Origin: Flammeovirga sp. EKP202
GTDB taxonomy: Bacteria; Bacteroidota; Bacteroidia; Cytophagales; Flammeovirgaceae
Reading direction: 5' to 3'
Length of the DNA: 64,000 bases
Assembly (NCBI RefSeq): GCF_014534745.1
Contig: NZ_JACVVP010000007.1
Coordinates: 156,002-220,001 of the forward strand
How positions within the stretch are numbered: position 1 is the first letter of the stretch; every line of letters begins with the position of its first letter. This document shows, piece by piece, positions 1-8,574 of this stretch. Position numbers and translations under genes: made by a program. A model generated the notes under the pieces. It was not told the origin of the DNA, made no database searches, and worked only from the letters and a program-made list of their open reading frames with translations.

Positions 1-749
1 TTTGGGATGATTAATTTATCAAAGAAATAACTTACGATTAGTAAAATGAAAATCATGATTGTACCATCCATACAAATCATAATGAAAGTTTTACTCCAAC
101 CCAAGAAATCATGGCCTATTGCTATCATTACAATAATTCCTATTGAGATCATTTTCCCTGCTACACTAAATGCTACTGCAATATTCCCTTCATGAATCTG
201 ATGTTGGATATCATAAGACCTAAATTTGATATATCCTTTTGTAAAAAGAACCAAAAATACCTGACCAATACAATAAAAGACTAAAGCTTGTAGAGGTCCT
301 CCGCCTTCACCTTTTATAGCTCCAGCAATCATTAAACCTGATGCTAAAAGAGATGCCAACTGAACAATTGCAGCCGCAATATTATGCTTTTCTTTAATCT
401 CTTTACGGATCGCTACTCTTCTAAAGATTCCGTGGTCATTCACCCAAGACGAAAGGAACATAATAGCAATACCACCCAATGCATATGCCGTGACGTTAAC
501 TATATCTTGTAAAAAACTTACAGAAGGACCGATTAAAGCTCCAATATAAATAGCAAAAACACCGACAAAATATCCTCCTATTGAAATACCATAAGCCACA
601 TTATCTTTTTCAGTCAGCTGTACATCAACATCATCTTTATAAATGATTCTTTTGAGAAATTTGGCGATTAATAGAATCACTGCAAAAATGAGAATATAGA
701 TTAAACTCCATCCCCATTCGGTAAGAATTTCTAATAGTAGTTCTTTCAT
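1..749 (-). CDS. DUF350 (YjfL-type) membrane protein, C-terminus cut by window edge
   Basis: The minus strand from an ATG at 747-749 stays open to the window edge, giving about 249 residues of a hydrophobic protein that lacks its C-terminus. It begins MKELLLEILTEWGWSL. Two internal repeats read like DUF350 cores: DNVAYGISIGGYFVG at about residues 53-67 and EGNIAVAFSVAGKM later. Each is followed by hydrophobic helices, so an inner-membrane protein with duplicated DUF350 units is likely. It starts 30 bp after the stop of the FAD oxidoreductase and should be the third gene of that operon. DUF350 genes often sit with polyamine genes (speD/speE-like) in other bacteria. That is family knowledge; no such gene is visible here, although the operon continues off the edge. 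Biochemical role unknown. Confidence 0.85.
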   Translation of the reverse strand, partial: MKELLLEILTEWGWSLIYILIFAVILLIAKFLKRIIYKDDVDVQLTEKDNVAYGISIGGYFVGVFAIYIGALIGPSVSFLQDIVNVTAYALGGIAIMFLSSWVNDHGIFRRVAIRKEIKEKHNIAAAIVQLASLLASGLMIAGAIKGEGGGPLQALVFYCIGQVFLVLFTKGYIKFRSYDIQHQIHEGNIAVAFSVAGKMISIGIIVMIAIGHDFLGWSKTFIMICMDGTIMIFILLIVSYFFDKLIIP

Positions 750-778
750 AATTGTCTAGTCTTTTGAGTTTAAAAAGA

Positions 779-2293
779 TTATTTATGTCCTAAAAGCTCC
801 ACGGCTTTTATCCCGGAGTCAATTGCTTCAGTTAAAAAGGGTAGCCTACCATTGTCAACGCCTGCATATACTAACTTTTCGTGTTGTCTATTGTCATTCA
901 AGTCATTAAAAAGGTAGTGAGGTACAGGAATTGGCATTGCATGTCCCATTAAATTTATATATACTTTTTCAATTTGAGAAATAAATTCTTCTTCCTTTAG
1001 CTCAAAAAACGAAGAAATATTACGGCAAGTCTGCACTGCAATTTTATTTCGGTATTCTGGCACTTTAGCCAATTGATGTTTGTCAGAAGACGAAAAACAA
1101 TAATAGGCTGTCAAAACTCTGTCTTCTTTTAAGGTTTGAGTTGTGGAATCTACAAAACCCATAAATTCTGTCTCATTTGACAAATCTTCATTTTGCCATG
1201 CACCAAAAGGGATTGAATTTTCTTTTTTCAAAATAAGATTCACAACCATCCAAGGGGCTTGCTCCAGGTGTTGTAATGACGGTTGATGATCTTTTAAGAT
1301 ATATTTTAACGAATGCTTCTGTCCTGCATAAATAATTTCATCAGCATAATATACTTTATTTTTCTTATTATTTACATCAATAACATTTACTTCAAATTGA
1401 TCCTCTTTTTTTTGAATTGAAGTGACTAAATGCCCTTTTTGTAATTTAGTAGAGGGGATTTGTTCAATCAATTTATTTACAAAATAATAATTTCCTTCTG
1501 GAGGCGAAAAAGTATTACAACACTCTCCAAACTCAGGTCGAACAGCATAATAAGCGATTCCTGCAAAGGCGGAAACTTGCTCAATCCCTGCCCCGAAGTC
1601 GTCAATTAAATGATAATTTAACCCTCTAACCAACTGTTCTGTTAATTGTATGTCCTGATTCAATAACCATGTTTTAAAATTGACCTCATTTAACGACTTG
1701 GTCTCTTCTGAAGATAAACGGGAGGGTAAAGTAATCTTGGAATAATAAGGTTGAATTAATTCATAAAATTTTGAAGTTTCTTCTGAAGGTAAAAGGACGT
1801 CGTTATAATATTCTCCTTTGTATTTTGTTGTATTCAAAAAGGACTCTGAGATGACAAACTCCTTGTCTTTAAACTCATAAAAGGCTCCTTTCTTCTCAAT
1901 GATATTTAACTCTTCTAAAAGATGAAGCACCTCAGTTCCAAACTTCTCGGGGTAAGTCATATCATAATGGGCACCTTGAGCAAAAATTGTCGCTCCATGT
2001 ACTTCCGATGATGAACTTCCGCCAAAACGATCGGATAACTCAAATAACAAAAAATCTTCCTCTTTCAATAAATAGGCTGATGTTAGACCAGCCACTCCAC
2101 CTCCTATTATAATTGTCTTCGTTTTCCCTGTTACTTCTGTAGGAAATGATTTACTTTGATAAACCAGGTGGCCTACCTTATCGTCTGACCTTACCTGTAC
2201 TTCAAAATGATAATCTTCGGATTGAGTATCACAACCTGTTAGCACCCCCAGCAAAGCAGTGGAGGATAACTGAAGAAAATGTCTTCTATTCAT
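779..2293 (-). CDS. FAD/NAD(P)-dependent amine-oxidase-like oxidoreductase, Tat lipoprotein
   Basis: A 504-aa flavoprotein of the amine oxidase/protoporphyrinogen oxidase superfamily. The N-terminus has a twin-arginine-like RRHFLQ at residues 3-8 and a lipobox ending at C21 (VLTGC), so export as a folded, lipid-anchored protein is likely. The dinucleotide-binding GGGVAGL starts near residue 64, followed by an acidic strand end and GGSS. A C-terminal YAGVDNGRLPFLTEAIDSG segment fits the second FAD-contact motif. The stop of the preceding membrane-protein gene directly abuts this ATG, and the DUF350 gene follows 30 bp later, so the three are probably co-transcribed. Oxidation of an amine or polyamine outside the cytoplasm is a reasonable guess from family and neighbours. 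The substrate cannot be read from the sequence. Confidence 0.85.
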   Translation of the reverse strand: MNRRHFLQLSSTALLGVLTGCDTQSEDYHFEVQVRSDDKVGHLVYQSKSFPTEVTGKTKTIIIGGGVAGLTSAYLLKEEDFLLFELSDRFGGSSSSEVHGATIFAQGAHYDMTYPEKFGTEVLHLLEELNIIEKKGAFYEFKDKEFVISESFLNTTKYKGEYYNDVLLPSEETSKFYELIQPYYSKITLPSRLSSEETKSLNEVNFKTWLLNQDIQLTEQLVRGLNYHLIDDFGAGIEQVSAFAGIAYYAVRPEFGECCNTFSPPEGNYYFVNKLIEQIPSTKLQKGHLVTSIQKKEDQFEVNVIDVNNKKNKVYYADEIIYAGQKHSLKYILKDHQPSLQHLEQAPWMVVNLILKKENSIPFGAWQNEDLSNETEFMGFVDSTTQTLKEDRVLTAYYCFSSSDKHQLAKVPEYRNKIAVQTCRNISSFFELKEEEFISQIEKVYINLMGHAMPIPVPHYLFNDLNDNRQHEKLVYAGVDNGRLPFLTEAIDSGIKAVELLGHK

Positions 2294-3361
2294 TTATCTC
2301 GTAAAAATATTTTTGATGTATGGGTTATCTTTCCCTTTCCATATAAAACCATCCAATATATAATGGGTAATTTGAGGAAGGGATAACAGAGCAATAATTA
2401 AAGCTCTGTAAAAATGATGATCGACATAGAACTCTTGCCAGTCTCCAAATAAATCTACTCTTTCGTTATTGATAAAGACATCCCAGAATAATTCTTCGGA
2501 AGACCCCAGAAAGAGACAAATCAGTAACATCCATAATACACTAATAGTTATCTTTTTAAAAGACTGATTATCATTTTTTTGTATTACTTTTTTCTCTTCT
2601 ACATAGTAAAATACTAAAAACATGTAAGGAATACCATGTGCGACAACATTTGTGATTGTAAATGAAAAATCTGAATTGAAATACACTATACCTAACCACC
2701 AAGTACCAAAGGTAAAAGTGACCCAAAGTACTTTACCAATTGGGAAAAGTGTCTTTTTTCTTCGTGATGAAAAGAATAGTTCTAATATCCATGCGATTAA
2801 TATTCCGAAGTAGAGGAAATTGAATACAGTCACATACTCTTCCGAAAGAATAGGAAAAGTGATAAAATCACCTGTATTGAACCAATTAAACTTTCTATCC
2901 CCTAAAAAATGCCATACAAAAACGGGATAAAGTGTACCTATATAGATCATGGCTTCATCTTTTAATCGAACACCTCTTACTGAAGACTTTAATTGATATA
3001 ACTTTAGAAAGCCGTATTGCTGTTTAATAAAATGATAAAGGGCAAAGTAGGCTAAAACTCTCCAAAACAAATCTTCAGAATACCATGAAAAGATAAAAGT
3101 GAAAAAGAAAGCCATCAGAGGGGCCCATTTAATGATGCTACTATATTGATTTCTTTCATCCTTAGAAAGGTATGTTCTGAAAATAGTGCTCCATACATGC
3201 GATACATCTACTCCTAACACAAAAAACACCCAAACCAACAAGGGAATTTGCATATCTGCAAATGTGCTATCAAACGCAAAACATAAACCCCAAGTCAAAA
3301 AAATGGGTAGATATAAAAAAAGTAGATCTAGTTTCTTAGAAAATAACCATTGCTTATTCAT
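2294..3361 (-). CDS. polytopic membrane protein of unknown function, operon with FAD oxidoreductase
   Basis: About 355 aa starting MNKQWLFSKKLDLLFLYLPIFLTWG. Roughly nine hydrophobic segments are visible, separated by short charged loops. Conserved-looking features are VSHVWSTIFRTYL, ALYHFIKQQYGFLKLY and VAHGIPYMFLVFYYVEEKK, with several intramembrane His residues (SHVW, YHFIKQQYG, AHGIPY, THYILDGFIWK). The frame is open upstream to 3388, but the ATG at 3359-3361 is preferred because the longer start would lie inside the terminator hairpin of the yaaA region. The last codon touches the start of the FAD oxidoreductase, indicating translational coupling. The family is not one I can name. The multiple His residues and the oxidoreductase partner make a membrane redox or metal role possible, but this is inference. 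Confidence 0.8.
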   Translation of the reverse strand: MNKQWLFSKKLDLLFLYLPIFLTWGLCFAFDSTFADMQIPLLVWVFFVLGVDVSHVWSTIFRTYLSKDERNQYSSIIKWAPLMAFFFTFIFSWYSEDLFWRVLAYFALYHFIKQQYGFLKLYQLKSSVRGVRLKDEAMIYIGTLYPVFVWHFLGDRKFNWFNTGDFITFPILSEEYVTVFNFLYFGILIAWILELFFSSRRKKTLFPIGKVLWVTFTFGTWWLGIVYFNSDFSFTITNVVAHGIPYMFLVFYYVEEKKVIQKNDNQSFKKITISVLWMLLICLFLGSSEELFWDVFINNERVDLFGDWQEFYVDHHFYRALIIALLSLPQITHYILDGFIWKGKDNPYIKNIFTR

Positions 3362-3379
3362 TAGTTTAAATATAAGCAG

Positions 3380-3413
3380 AAAAGCCACCTTAGAGTAATC
3401 TAAAATGGCTTTT
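3380..3413 (-). terminator. intrinsic terminator hairpin downstream of yaaA
   Basis: The stem AAAAGCCA pairs with TGGCTTTT, with an inner stem TTAGA/TCTAA around GTAA. It lies 20-50 bp after the yaaA stop and just before the next minus-strand start, so it separates the two transcription units. Confidence 0.75.
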
Positions 3414-3432
3414 TAAAGTAAATAACATTTGT

Positions 3433-4194
3433 CTATCCTCTTGTAAAAACAAGTTCATTTCCTTTGCTCAATGAAGCGTTAAAAGTATAACCTTCATAAT
3501 CAAAACCTTTCAATCCTTCAATGGAGTCAATTTTATGGTCAACAATATATCTTACCATTAAACCTCTTGCTTTTTTTGCAAAGAAACTAATCACTTTGTA
3601 GGCTCCATTTTTATGATCCTTAAAGACTGGCGTAACAATTTCGGCCTTCAATTTTTTCTTGTCTACTGCTTTGAAATATTCATTTGAAGCTAAATTAACA
3701 AGCATTTCACCATCACCCAATTCATCATTTAATGATGCCGTTACCGTTTCTTTCCAAAAAGAATAAAGGTTTTTATGCTCATCAACTCCCCACTTGGTAC
3801 CCATTTCTAATCGATAAGGCTGCATTAAATCCATTGGCTTTAAAATTCCATAAAGGCCCGATAAAATTCTCAAGTGATCTTGAAGGTAAGATTGCTGTTC
3901 GTTACTTAATGAATAAGCATCTAAACCCACATAAACATCTCCTTTAAATGCAAAAACTGCCTGGCGAGCATTATTTGGATCAAACTCCTTTTTCCATTCC
4001 ATAAACCTTTCCTTATTCAGGTCCGATAATTTAGGACTGATACTCATCAGTTTTCCAATGTCTTCAGAAGATAGTTGGGCTAATGACTTAACAAGTTGTT
4101 CAGATTGATCCATAAATCTCGGATTTGTAACAATCTCGGTGGAGAATGCTGTTTCATAATCTAAACTCTTTGCCGGGGAAACCACTAACTTCAT
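3433..4194 (-). CDS. yaaA: peroxide stress protein YaaA (UPF0246/DUF328)
   Basis: 253 aa, the usual length for YaaA. The family opening KLVVSPAKSLDYE starts right after the ATG at 4192-4194. The frame is open further to 4269, but the extra residues are not family-like. Other typical segments are LSGLYGILKPMDLMQPYRLEMGTKW in the middle, NLASNEYFKAV, and FKDHKNGAYKVISFFAKKARGLMVRYIVDH near the end. In E. coli YaaA limits intracellular iron and oxidative DNA damage during peroxide stress and binds DNA; this is family knowledge. It follows the rhodanese lipoprotein gene on the same strand with about 100 bp between them and has its own terminator. Identification is secure; the exact role in this organism is not shown by the sequence. 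Confidence 0.95.
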   Translation of the reverse strand: MKLVVSPAKSLDYETAFSTEIVTNPRFMDQSEQLVKSLAQLSSEDIGKLMSISPKLSDLNKERFMEWKKEFDPNNARQAVFAFKGDVYVGLDAYSLSNEQQSYLQDHLRILSGLYGILKPMDLMQPYRLEMGTKWGVDEHKNLYSFWKETVTASLNDELGDGEMLVNLASNEYFKAVDKKKLKAEIVTPVFKDHKNGAYKVISFFAKKARGLMVRYIVDHKIDSIEGLKGFDYEGYTFNASLSKGNELVFTRG

Positions 4195-4296
4195 AATTAT
4201 ATCTTTTTTATATTTTTTTCTATTCAACTTCATGCAAGTTACGATGGAAACTAGATTTTGTCCAATCAAAAAACTTGATGCTACAATAGAGCTTAT

Positions 4297-4695
4297 TTAT
4301 TGTTGAGGTACGATTACCTTACCTCCAGCTTTTTTCCAATCTGTAATTCCTCCTTCAAGGTCTACTACTTTAGTAAAACCAAGCTCTACTAATTTTTGTT
4401 TTGCTCTTGCACTTCTTCCACCCGATTTACAAAAAACCATTACTGTGGCATCTTTATCAAAGTCTTTTACCTTCCCTTCGAAGGAATCTTCTAATACATT
4501 GATATTAATAGCACCTTCCATAGTTCCGGCATTAAACTCACTTGGTGTTCTGACATCTATGACAATTGCAGATGGATTTCCCGCTCTAACTTCCACAAAA
4601 TCAGACACTGACGCTTGAGGCTCATTGTTCACTGTGCGACTACAAGCGCAAAAAAAAGCGATTCCGATAAGAAGTGAGATGAAGACGTTTTTCAT
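4297..4695 (-). CDS. rhodanese-like lipoprotein
   Basis: 132 aa with an N-terminal lipoprotein-type signal (MKNVFISLLIGIAFFCACS) followed by one rhodanese domain from about residue 28. The active-site loop is CKSGGRSAR with C89 as the predicted persulfide-carrying cysteine. The preceding VIDVRTPSEFNAGTMEGAIN is the classic CH2 motif, and the GGITDWKKAG ending is also typical. The location is therefore the cell envelope, probably the periplasmic face of a membrane. Single-domain rhodaneses move sulfane sulfur; the acceptor is unknown. The loop has six residues, as in sulfurtransferases rather than Cdc25-like phosphatases. The gene lies about 100 bp upstream of yaaA on the same strand. Confidence 0.92.
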   Translation of the reverse strand: MKNVFISLLIGIAFFCACSRTVNNEPQASVSDFVEVRAGNPSAIVIDVRTPSEFNAGTMEGAININVLEDSFEGKVKDFDKDATVMVFCKSGGRSARAKQKLVELGFTKVVDLEGGITDWKKAGGKVIVPQQ

Positions 4696-4981
4696 TAAAA
4701 ATTATTTTTTAAAAATATAAATTACTGACTATCAGTATAGAAAATATAATGGCACGATTTTAATTTTAAATCCACAACAAAATATGTTATTTTTCGTGTA
4801 CTATAATTGACTTATACCTATAACCATAGTGTTTAAAGTTTTCACAAGTTAGTGAATCCATCGATTTTTGTGCAAACTTTAGGTAAAAGCTATGATCTTT
4901 ACTGATCAGGAAATGTTATTATTTCTTTACTTCATATGATAAGTAATGAAATGTATTTTTTAATTACTGACTTCAAGTACC

Positions 4982-6457
4982 ATGTTAAAACAGGCGCAGA
5001 AGCTCAAGCAGACACAAACGTTATCACCACAGCAAATTCAGTTTATTAAACTTTTGCAGGTGCCTACTATAGAGCTGGAAAAAAGAATCCAAGAGGAACT
5101 TCAAGAAAACCCCGTTCTTGAGGAAGGGAAGGAGTCTGATCGAGAAGAACAAGAGTTCGGAAACGATGACGCCTCAACTACCGATGACACCAATGATGAA
5201 TTTGATGACATTCCTGAAATTGACCCAATAGACGAAGTAAATTTAGATGACTACGTCAATCGAGATGATGTAGCAGGTTATAAAATGTATGGAGATGGTG
5301 ATGTTTCTGACGACAAGGAACTTCCTATCCCTATGATGGATACGTTAGGTGATGCTCTTCTAATGCAGTTGAGTTTCCTTAATCTCAATGAAGTAGAACA
5401 ACAGATCGGGGAACAACTGATAGGCAGTATTGAAAGCGATGGCTATATCAGAAGACCTTTAGAAGCAATTGTCAATGACCTTGCTTTTCTACAAAACGTA
5501 GAAACAGATCTCAATCATGTGGAAATGGTATTAAAGAAAATCCAACAGTTTGACCCTCCTGGAATTGGAGCAAGAACTTTACAGGAGTGTCTTGAAATAC
5601 AACTCAAGAAGAAAGATACGCATGATCCCATTGTCAAAATCGCCATCAAAATGATCGTATTGTGTTTTGAGGAATTTAAGAAAAAACACTATACTAAAAT
5701 TCAAAAAAGACTAGGTATTGATGATGAGCAAATGAAGGATGCCATTGAAATGATAATTCACCTCAACCCTAAACCAGGTGGTGTGAATAGCAATGCGGCA
5801 TCAGCTCAATTCTTAACGCCTGATTTTATAATCAAAGAAGTAAATGGTCGAATCAATATCTCATTGAACGGTAAAAATGCCCCTGATCTAAGAGTAAGCC
5901 GCCAATATGGAGATATGATTGATGCTTTTGACAAAACCCCTAAGAAGACGAAGAAAATGCGTGAGGAGGTGCGTTTTGTAAAGCAGAAGCTTGATGCAGC
6001 CAAATGGTTTATTGATGCCATCAAACAGCGTCAGGATACGCTACTGAGAACAATGCAAGCCATTGTGGATTATCAAATGCCGTTCTTTCTCAGTGGAGAT
6101 GAAGGGCAATTAAGACCAATGATCCTTAAAGATATTGCAGAGATTATTCAAATGGATATCTCTACGGTTTCTAGAGTGGCGAGTAGTAAAGTAGTAGAAA
6201 CGGATTTTGGTATCTACCCGTTAAAATATTTCTTCTCCGAAAGTATTTCTACTGAAAGTGGGGAAGATGTAAGTAGCAAGCAAGTGAAGTCAGTCTTGAA
6301 GGAAATGATTGAGACAGAAGACAAAAAGAAACCATTGTCTGATGATAAGCTTGAAAAACTACTTCGTATCAAAGGATACAATATTGCTCGTAGAACTGTA
6401 GCAAAATACAGGGAGCAAATGAATATTCCAGTAGCAAGAATGAGAAAAGAACTTTAA
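4982..6457 (+). CDS. rpoN: RNA polymerase sigma-54 factor RpoN
   Basis: 491 aa with all three RpoN regions. Region I starts at residue 1 with the Gln/Leu-rich LKQAQKLKQTQTLSPQQIQFIKLLQVPTIELEKRI followed by QEELQENPVLEE. Region II is the acidic stretch at about 50-100. Region III is the core-binding domain with the FDPPGIGARTLQECLEIQL motif. The DNA-binding part has DISTVSRVASSKVV (helix-turn-helix) and the C-terminal RpoN box ARRTVAKYREQMNIP. Sigma-54 directs RNA polymerase to -24/-12 promoters and needs AAA+ activators; none is encoded in this window. The next gene begins 1 bp after the stop, so the two are translationally coupled. The 286 bp upstream is AT-rich with no clear motif. Confidence 0.97.
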   Translation: MLKQAQKLKQTQTLSPQQIQFIKLLQVPTIELEKRIQEELQENPVLEEGKESDREEQEFGNDDASTTDDTNDEFDDIPEIDPIDEVNLDDYVNRDDVAGYKMYGDGDVSDDKELPIPMMDTLGDALLMQLSFLNLNEVEQQIGEQLIGSIESDGYIRRPLEAIVNDLAFLQNVETDLNHVEMVLKKIQQFDPPGIGARTLQECLEIQLKKKDTHDPIVKIAIKMIVLCFEEFKKKHYTKIQKRLGIDDEQMKDAIEMIIHLNPKPGGVNSNAASAQFLTPDFIIKEVNGRINISLNGKNAPDLRVSRQYGDMIDAFDKTPKKTKKMREEVRFVKQKLDAAKWFIDAIKQRQDTLLRTMQAIVDYQMPFFLSGDEGQLRPMILKDIAEIIQMDISTVSRVASSKVVETDFGIYPLKYFFSESISTESGEDVSSKQVKSVLKEMIETEDKKKPLSDDKLEKLLRIKGYNIARRTVAKYREQMNIPVARMRKEL

Positions 6458-6458
6458 T

Positions 6459-7118
6459 ATGCTTGAAACAAAAAAAGTATTTCAGATAATATCAGTTCTT
6501 TTACATCCCATATTTATACCCTGCATTATTGCGGGGTTATTTCTTTTTGGAGTAAATGAGGCACCTTGGTTAGATGCAAAAGCAAGATGGTCATTATTTA
6601 GTCTCATCTCAACAATTACTACCTTAATGCCAATTAGTTGCCTTTTAATTATGCAAAGATTTGGGGTTGTAAAAAGTCCTCAAATGCACCACAGAGAGGA
6701 ACGAGCTTTTGCATTATCAATTATGATAATATCTCTAGCAATCCTATGTTATTTATTGATTGTAAAAATTAATGTAAGTACTGCTTTAAGTATATCTTTC
6801 TGCTCGGTAACCATTACATTAATTATAGCCAATATTGCCAATTTCATAGATAAAATCAGCCTTCACTCCATCGGTTTATCAGGGCTTATTGGTATACTTT
6901 TTTATTTTATTAGAGAAGCAGAAGCAGAACCCAACATTGTGTTATTTGATGCATTTGGCATCAGTATCATTTTATTAGGGGTAGTAATGACCGCGCGCTT
7001 GTATTTACAAGCACACACTTTCTACCAAATCATAATGGGTGCTTTATTAGGTATATTTAGTGGTTTTGGAGGTGCAATTATAAGTGCACATTACCTACAA
7101 CATCACACCCTAATTTAG
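6459..7118 (+). CDS. PAP2-like integral membrane protein with degenerate catalytic motifs
   Basis: 219 aa with about six hydrophobic segments. The arrangement resembles a PAP2/phosphatidic-acid-phosphatase-type membrane protein: KSPQMHHREERAF near residue 75, HSIGLSGLIG near 140 and ARLYLQAHTFYQIIMG near 180. True PAP2 enzymes have KX6RP, PSGH and SRX5HX3D. Here the RP and PSGH elements are absent and the last Asp is Gln, so phosphatase activity is doubtful. The start is separated from the rpoN stop by a single base, and the 3' end overlaps the convergent response-regulator gene by 4 bp. I cannot assign a function; the assignment to the PAP2 fold rests on motif spacing only. Confidence 0.7.
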   Translation: MLETKKVFQIISVLLHPIFIPCIIAGLFLFGVNEAPWLDAKARWSLFSLISTITTLMPISCLLIMQRFGVVKSPQMHHREERAFALSIMIISLAILCYLLIVKINVSTALSISFCSVTITLIIANIANFIDKISLHSIGLSGLIGILFYFIREAEAEPNIVLFDAFGISIILLGVVMTARLYLQAHTFYQIIMGALLGIFSGFGGAIISAHYLQHHTLI

Positions 7119-7474
7119 AGCAATTTTTGAAGGTTCTCTAAACTGATTGGCTTATTGAGATACCCTTTTACAAAGTCATATTTTAAGGCCTCTTGTTCAT
7201 CTTCTTCTATTATAGAAGTGCTTAATATGACTACTGGAATGTTTTTCTGATTATTGTGAAGTGCTTCTAAAAATTCATGTCCGCTCATCACAGGCATGTT
7301 TATATCTAACAGAATGAAGTCTATTTTTTGTTGAGGTATTAATTCGAGGACAAAGTTCAATGCTTTTTCTCCATTTCTAAAAACATCCAGAGTGGATAAT
7401 AAACCTGACCGGTTTAGCATTATTTCAGTATAAGCATTTGAGGCCTCATCATCATCAATTAAAAGAATATTCAT
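7115..7474 (-). CDS. single-domain response regulator (REC only)
   Basis: 119 aa forming one receiver domain and nothing else. The acidic pocket is DDD at residues 7-9, the phospho-acceptor is D57 in LLDINMPVMSG, the switch Thr/Ser is S85 in ILSTS, and K108 sits in LNKPIS. The start overlaps the kinase stop by 4 bp (ATGA), so the kinase and regulator are translationally coupled. With no output domain the protein presumably acts through protein contacts, in the manner of CheY or Spo0F. REC proteins of this Rcp1-like type commonly partner PAS or phytochrome-like kinases. The target is unknown. Confidence 0.93.
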   Translation of the reverse strand: MNILLIDDDEASNAYTEIMLNRSGLLSTLDVFRNGEKALNFVLELIPQQKIDFILLDINMPVMSGHEFLEALHNNQKNIPVVILSTSIIEEDEQEALKYDFVKGYLNKPISLENLQKLL

Positions 7475-8574
7475 AGTTTATTTTTTTTTGGTAAGTAAAC
7501 CAAGAAAGTTGTCCCCTCACCTAAAGTACTTAAAACTTCTATTTTTCCTTTAAGTTGTTCACAAGCTTGTCTTGTTAAATACAAACCCAGACCGTTACCA
7601 TCAATCACATCATTTGCTCTCTTGAACATTCCAAAAATACGTTCTTTGTGAACACTTAAATCAATTCCAACACCGTTATCTTTTACACTAATAACTGTCT
7701 GGTTTTTTGGCGTAGTATCTATTATTAACTCTAACTGAAGATTATTTGTATTTTTTCTATACCTTAAGCCGTTTGTTAACAGATTTTCTAATATAGTAAT
7801 TAATTGTTTTTGAGAACTTATCAAGTAAGGTTCTCCTAAAAATTCAACTTTTAGATAATCATTTAATGATAGTTCATCTACATTAATACTTCTTTTTAGA
7901 TCCTCTATCAAAGACTCCAATTGAATTTTTTCTAATAAAACTGAAGCCTCTCTTTGCTCTATCACTTTCACCAAATCATTGATTTTAGTGTTCGCTTTAT
8001 CAATTGATTTTCCTATCCAATGAATAGCCTGTAAAGAAGAAGGATCTTTAATTGATTTATCTTCTTTTAGAAAATGAAGGAAACTACTAATATTCGTAAT
8101 CGGGCTTTTCACATCATGAGTTGTGATGTAAGCAAATTGTTTTAGTTCGTTATTGTGCTCCTGAAGGGCAATTTCTCTTTCTTTTAATTCCGTGATATCT
8201 TCCAACATGATCATGGCTCCCCCAACATCACTGTCAGCACTCACCCATGGATTAATTTTGACATGAAGATATTTAATCACTTCGTTTGCATGGTATTCAA
8301 AAGAAGGTATGATCACACTCTCTCCGGTAGCAATTACTGCTTCTATGCTGTCGTCTAATCTTAAGTTTTTAAAATGAAAAATAAATAAATCTCTATGAAT
8401 ATCTTCTTTTATGCCAAAGAACATCAACCATAAATTACTATAGGCTACAATCCTTTTTGAATGATCTAGCATCATTACAGATGTTGGTATTGCATCTACA
8501 AATGTTCTTAAGTCTTTTATACTTACTTTTTGTTCTCTATGTATTCTCTTTGAGTTCACGATACCATTATTCAT
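7471..8574 (-). CDS. PAS-domain sensor histidine kinase
   Basis: About 367 aa from the ATG at 8572-8574; a GTG at 8599-8601 would add nine residues. A PAS domain covers roughly residues 20-130 and ends in the GGAMIMLEDITELKERE linker. A short coiled coil follows, then a HisKA-type dimerisation helix with the phospho-acceptor H153 in AYITTHDVKSPI. The ATP-binding domain shows LENLLTNGLRYR (N box), DNGVGID (G1), FGMFKR (F box) and GNGLGLYLTR (G2). No transmembrane helix is seen, so this is a soluble kinase. It forms a two-gene operon with the overlapping REC protein. The phytochrome-like kinase core is typical of Bacteroidota; the signal is unknown. Confidence 0.92.
   Translation of the reverse strand: MNNGIVNSKRIHREQKVSIKDLRTFVDAIPTSVMMLDHSKRIVAYSNLWLMFFGIKEDIHRDLFIFHFKNLRLDDSIEAVIATGESVIIPSFEYHANEVIKYLHVKINPWVSADSDVGGAMIMLEDITELKEREIALQEHNNELKQFAYITTHDVKSPITNISSFLHFLKEDKSIKDPSSLQAIHWIGKSIDKANTKINDLVKVIEQREASVLLEKIQLESLIEDLKRSINVDELSLNDYLKVEFLGEPYLISSQKQLITILENLLTNGLRYRKNTNNLQLELIIDTTPKNQTVISVKDNGVGIDLSVHKERIFGMFKRANDVIDGNGLGLYLTRQACEQLKGKIEVLSTLGEGTTFLVYLPKKNKL

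Noticed and set aside
4751..4770. TGGCACG-like half site upstream of rpoN as a sigma-54 promoter
   Set aside because: The -12 GC element is missing at the required distance.
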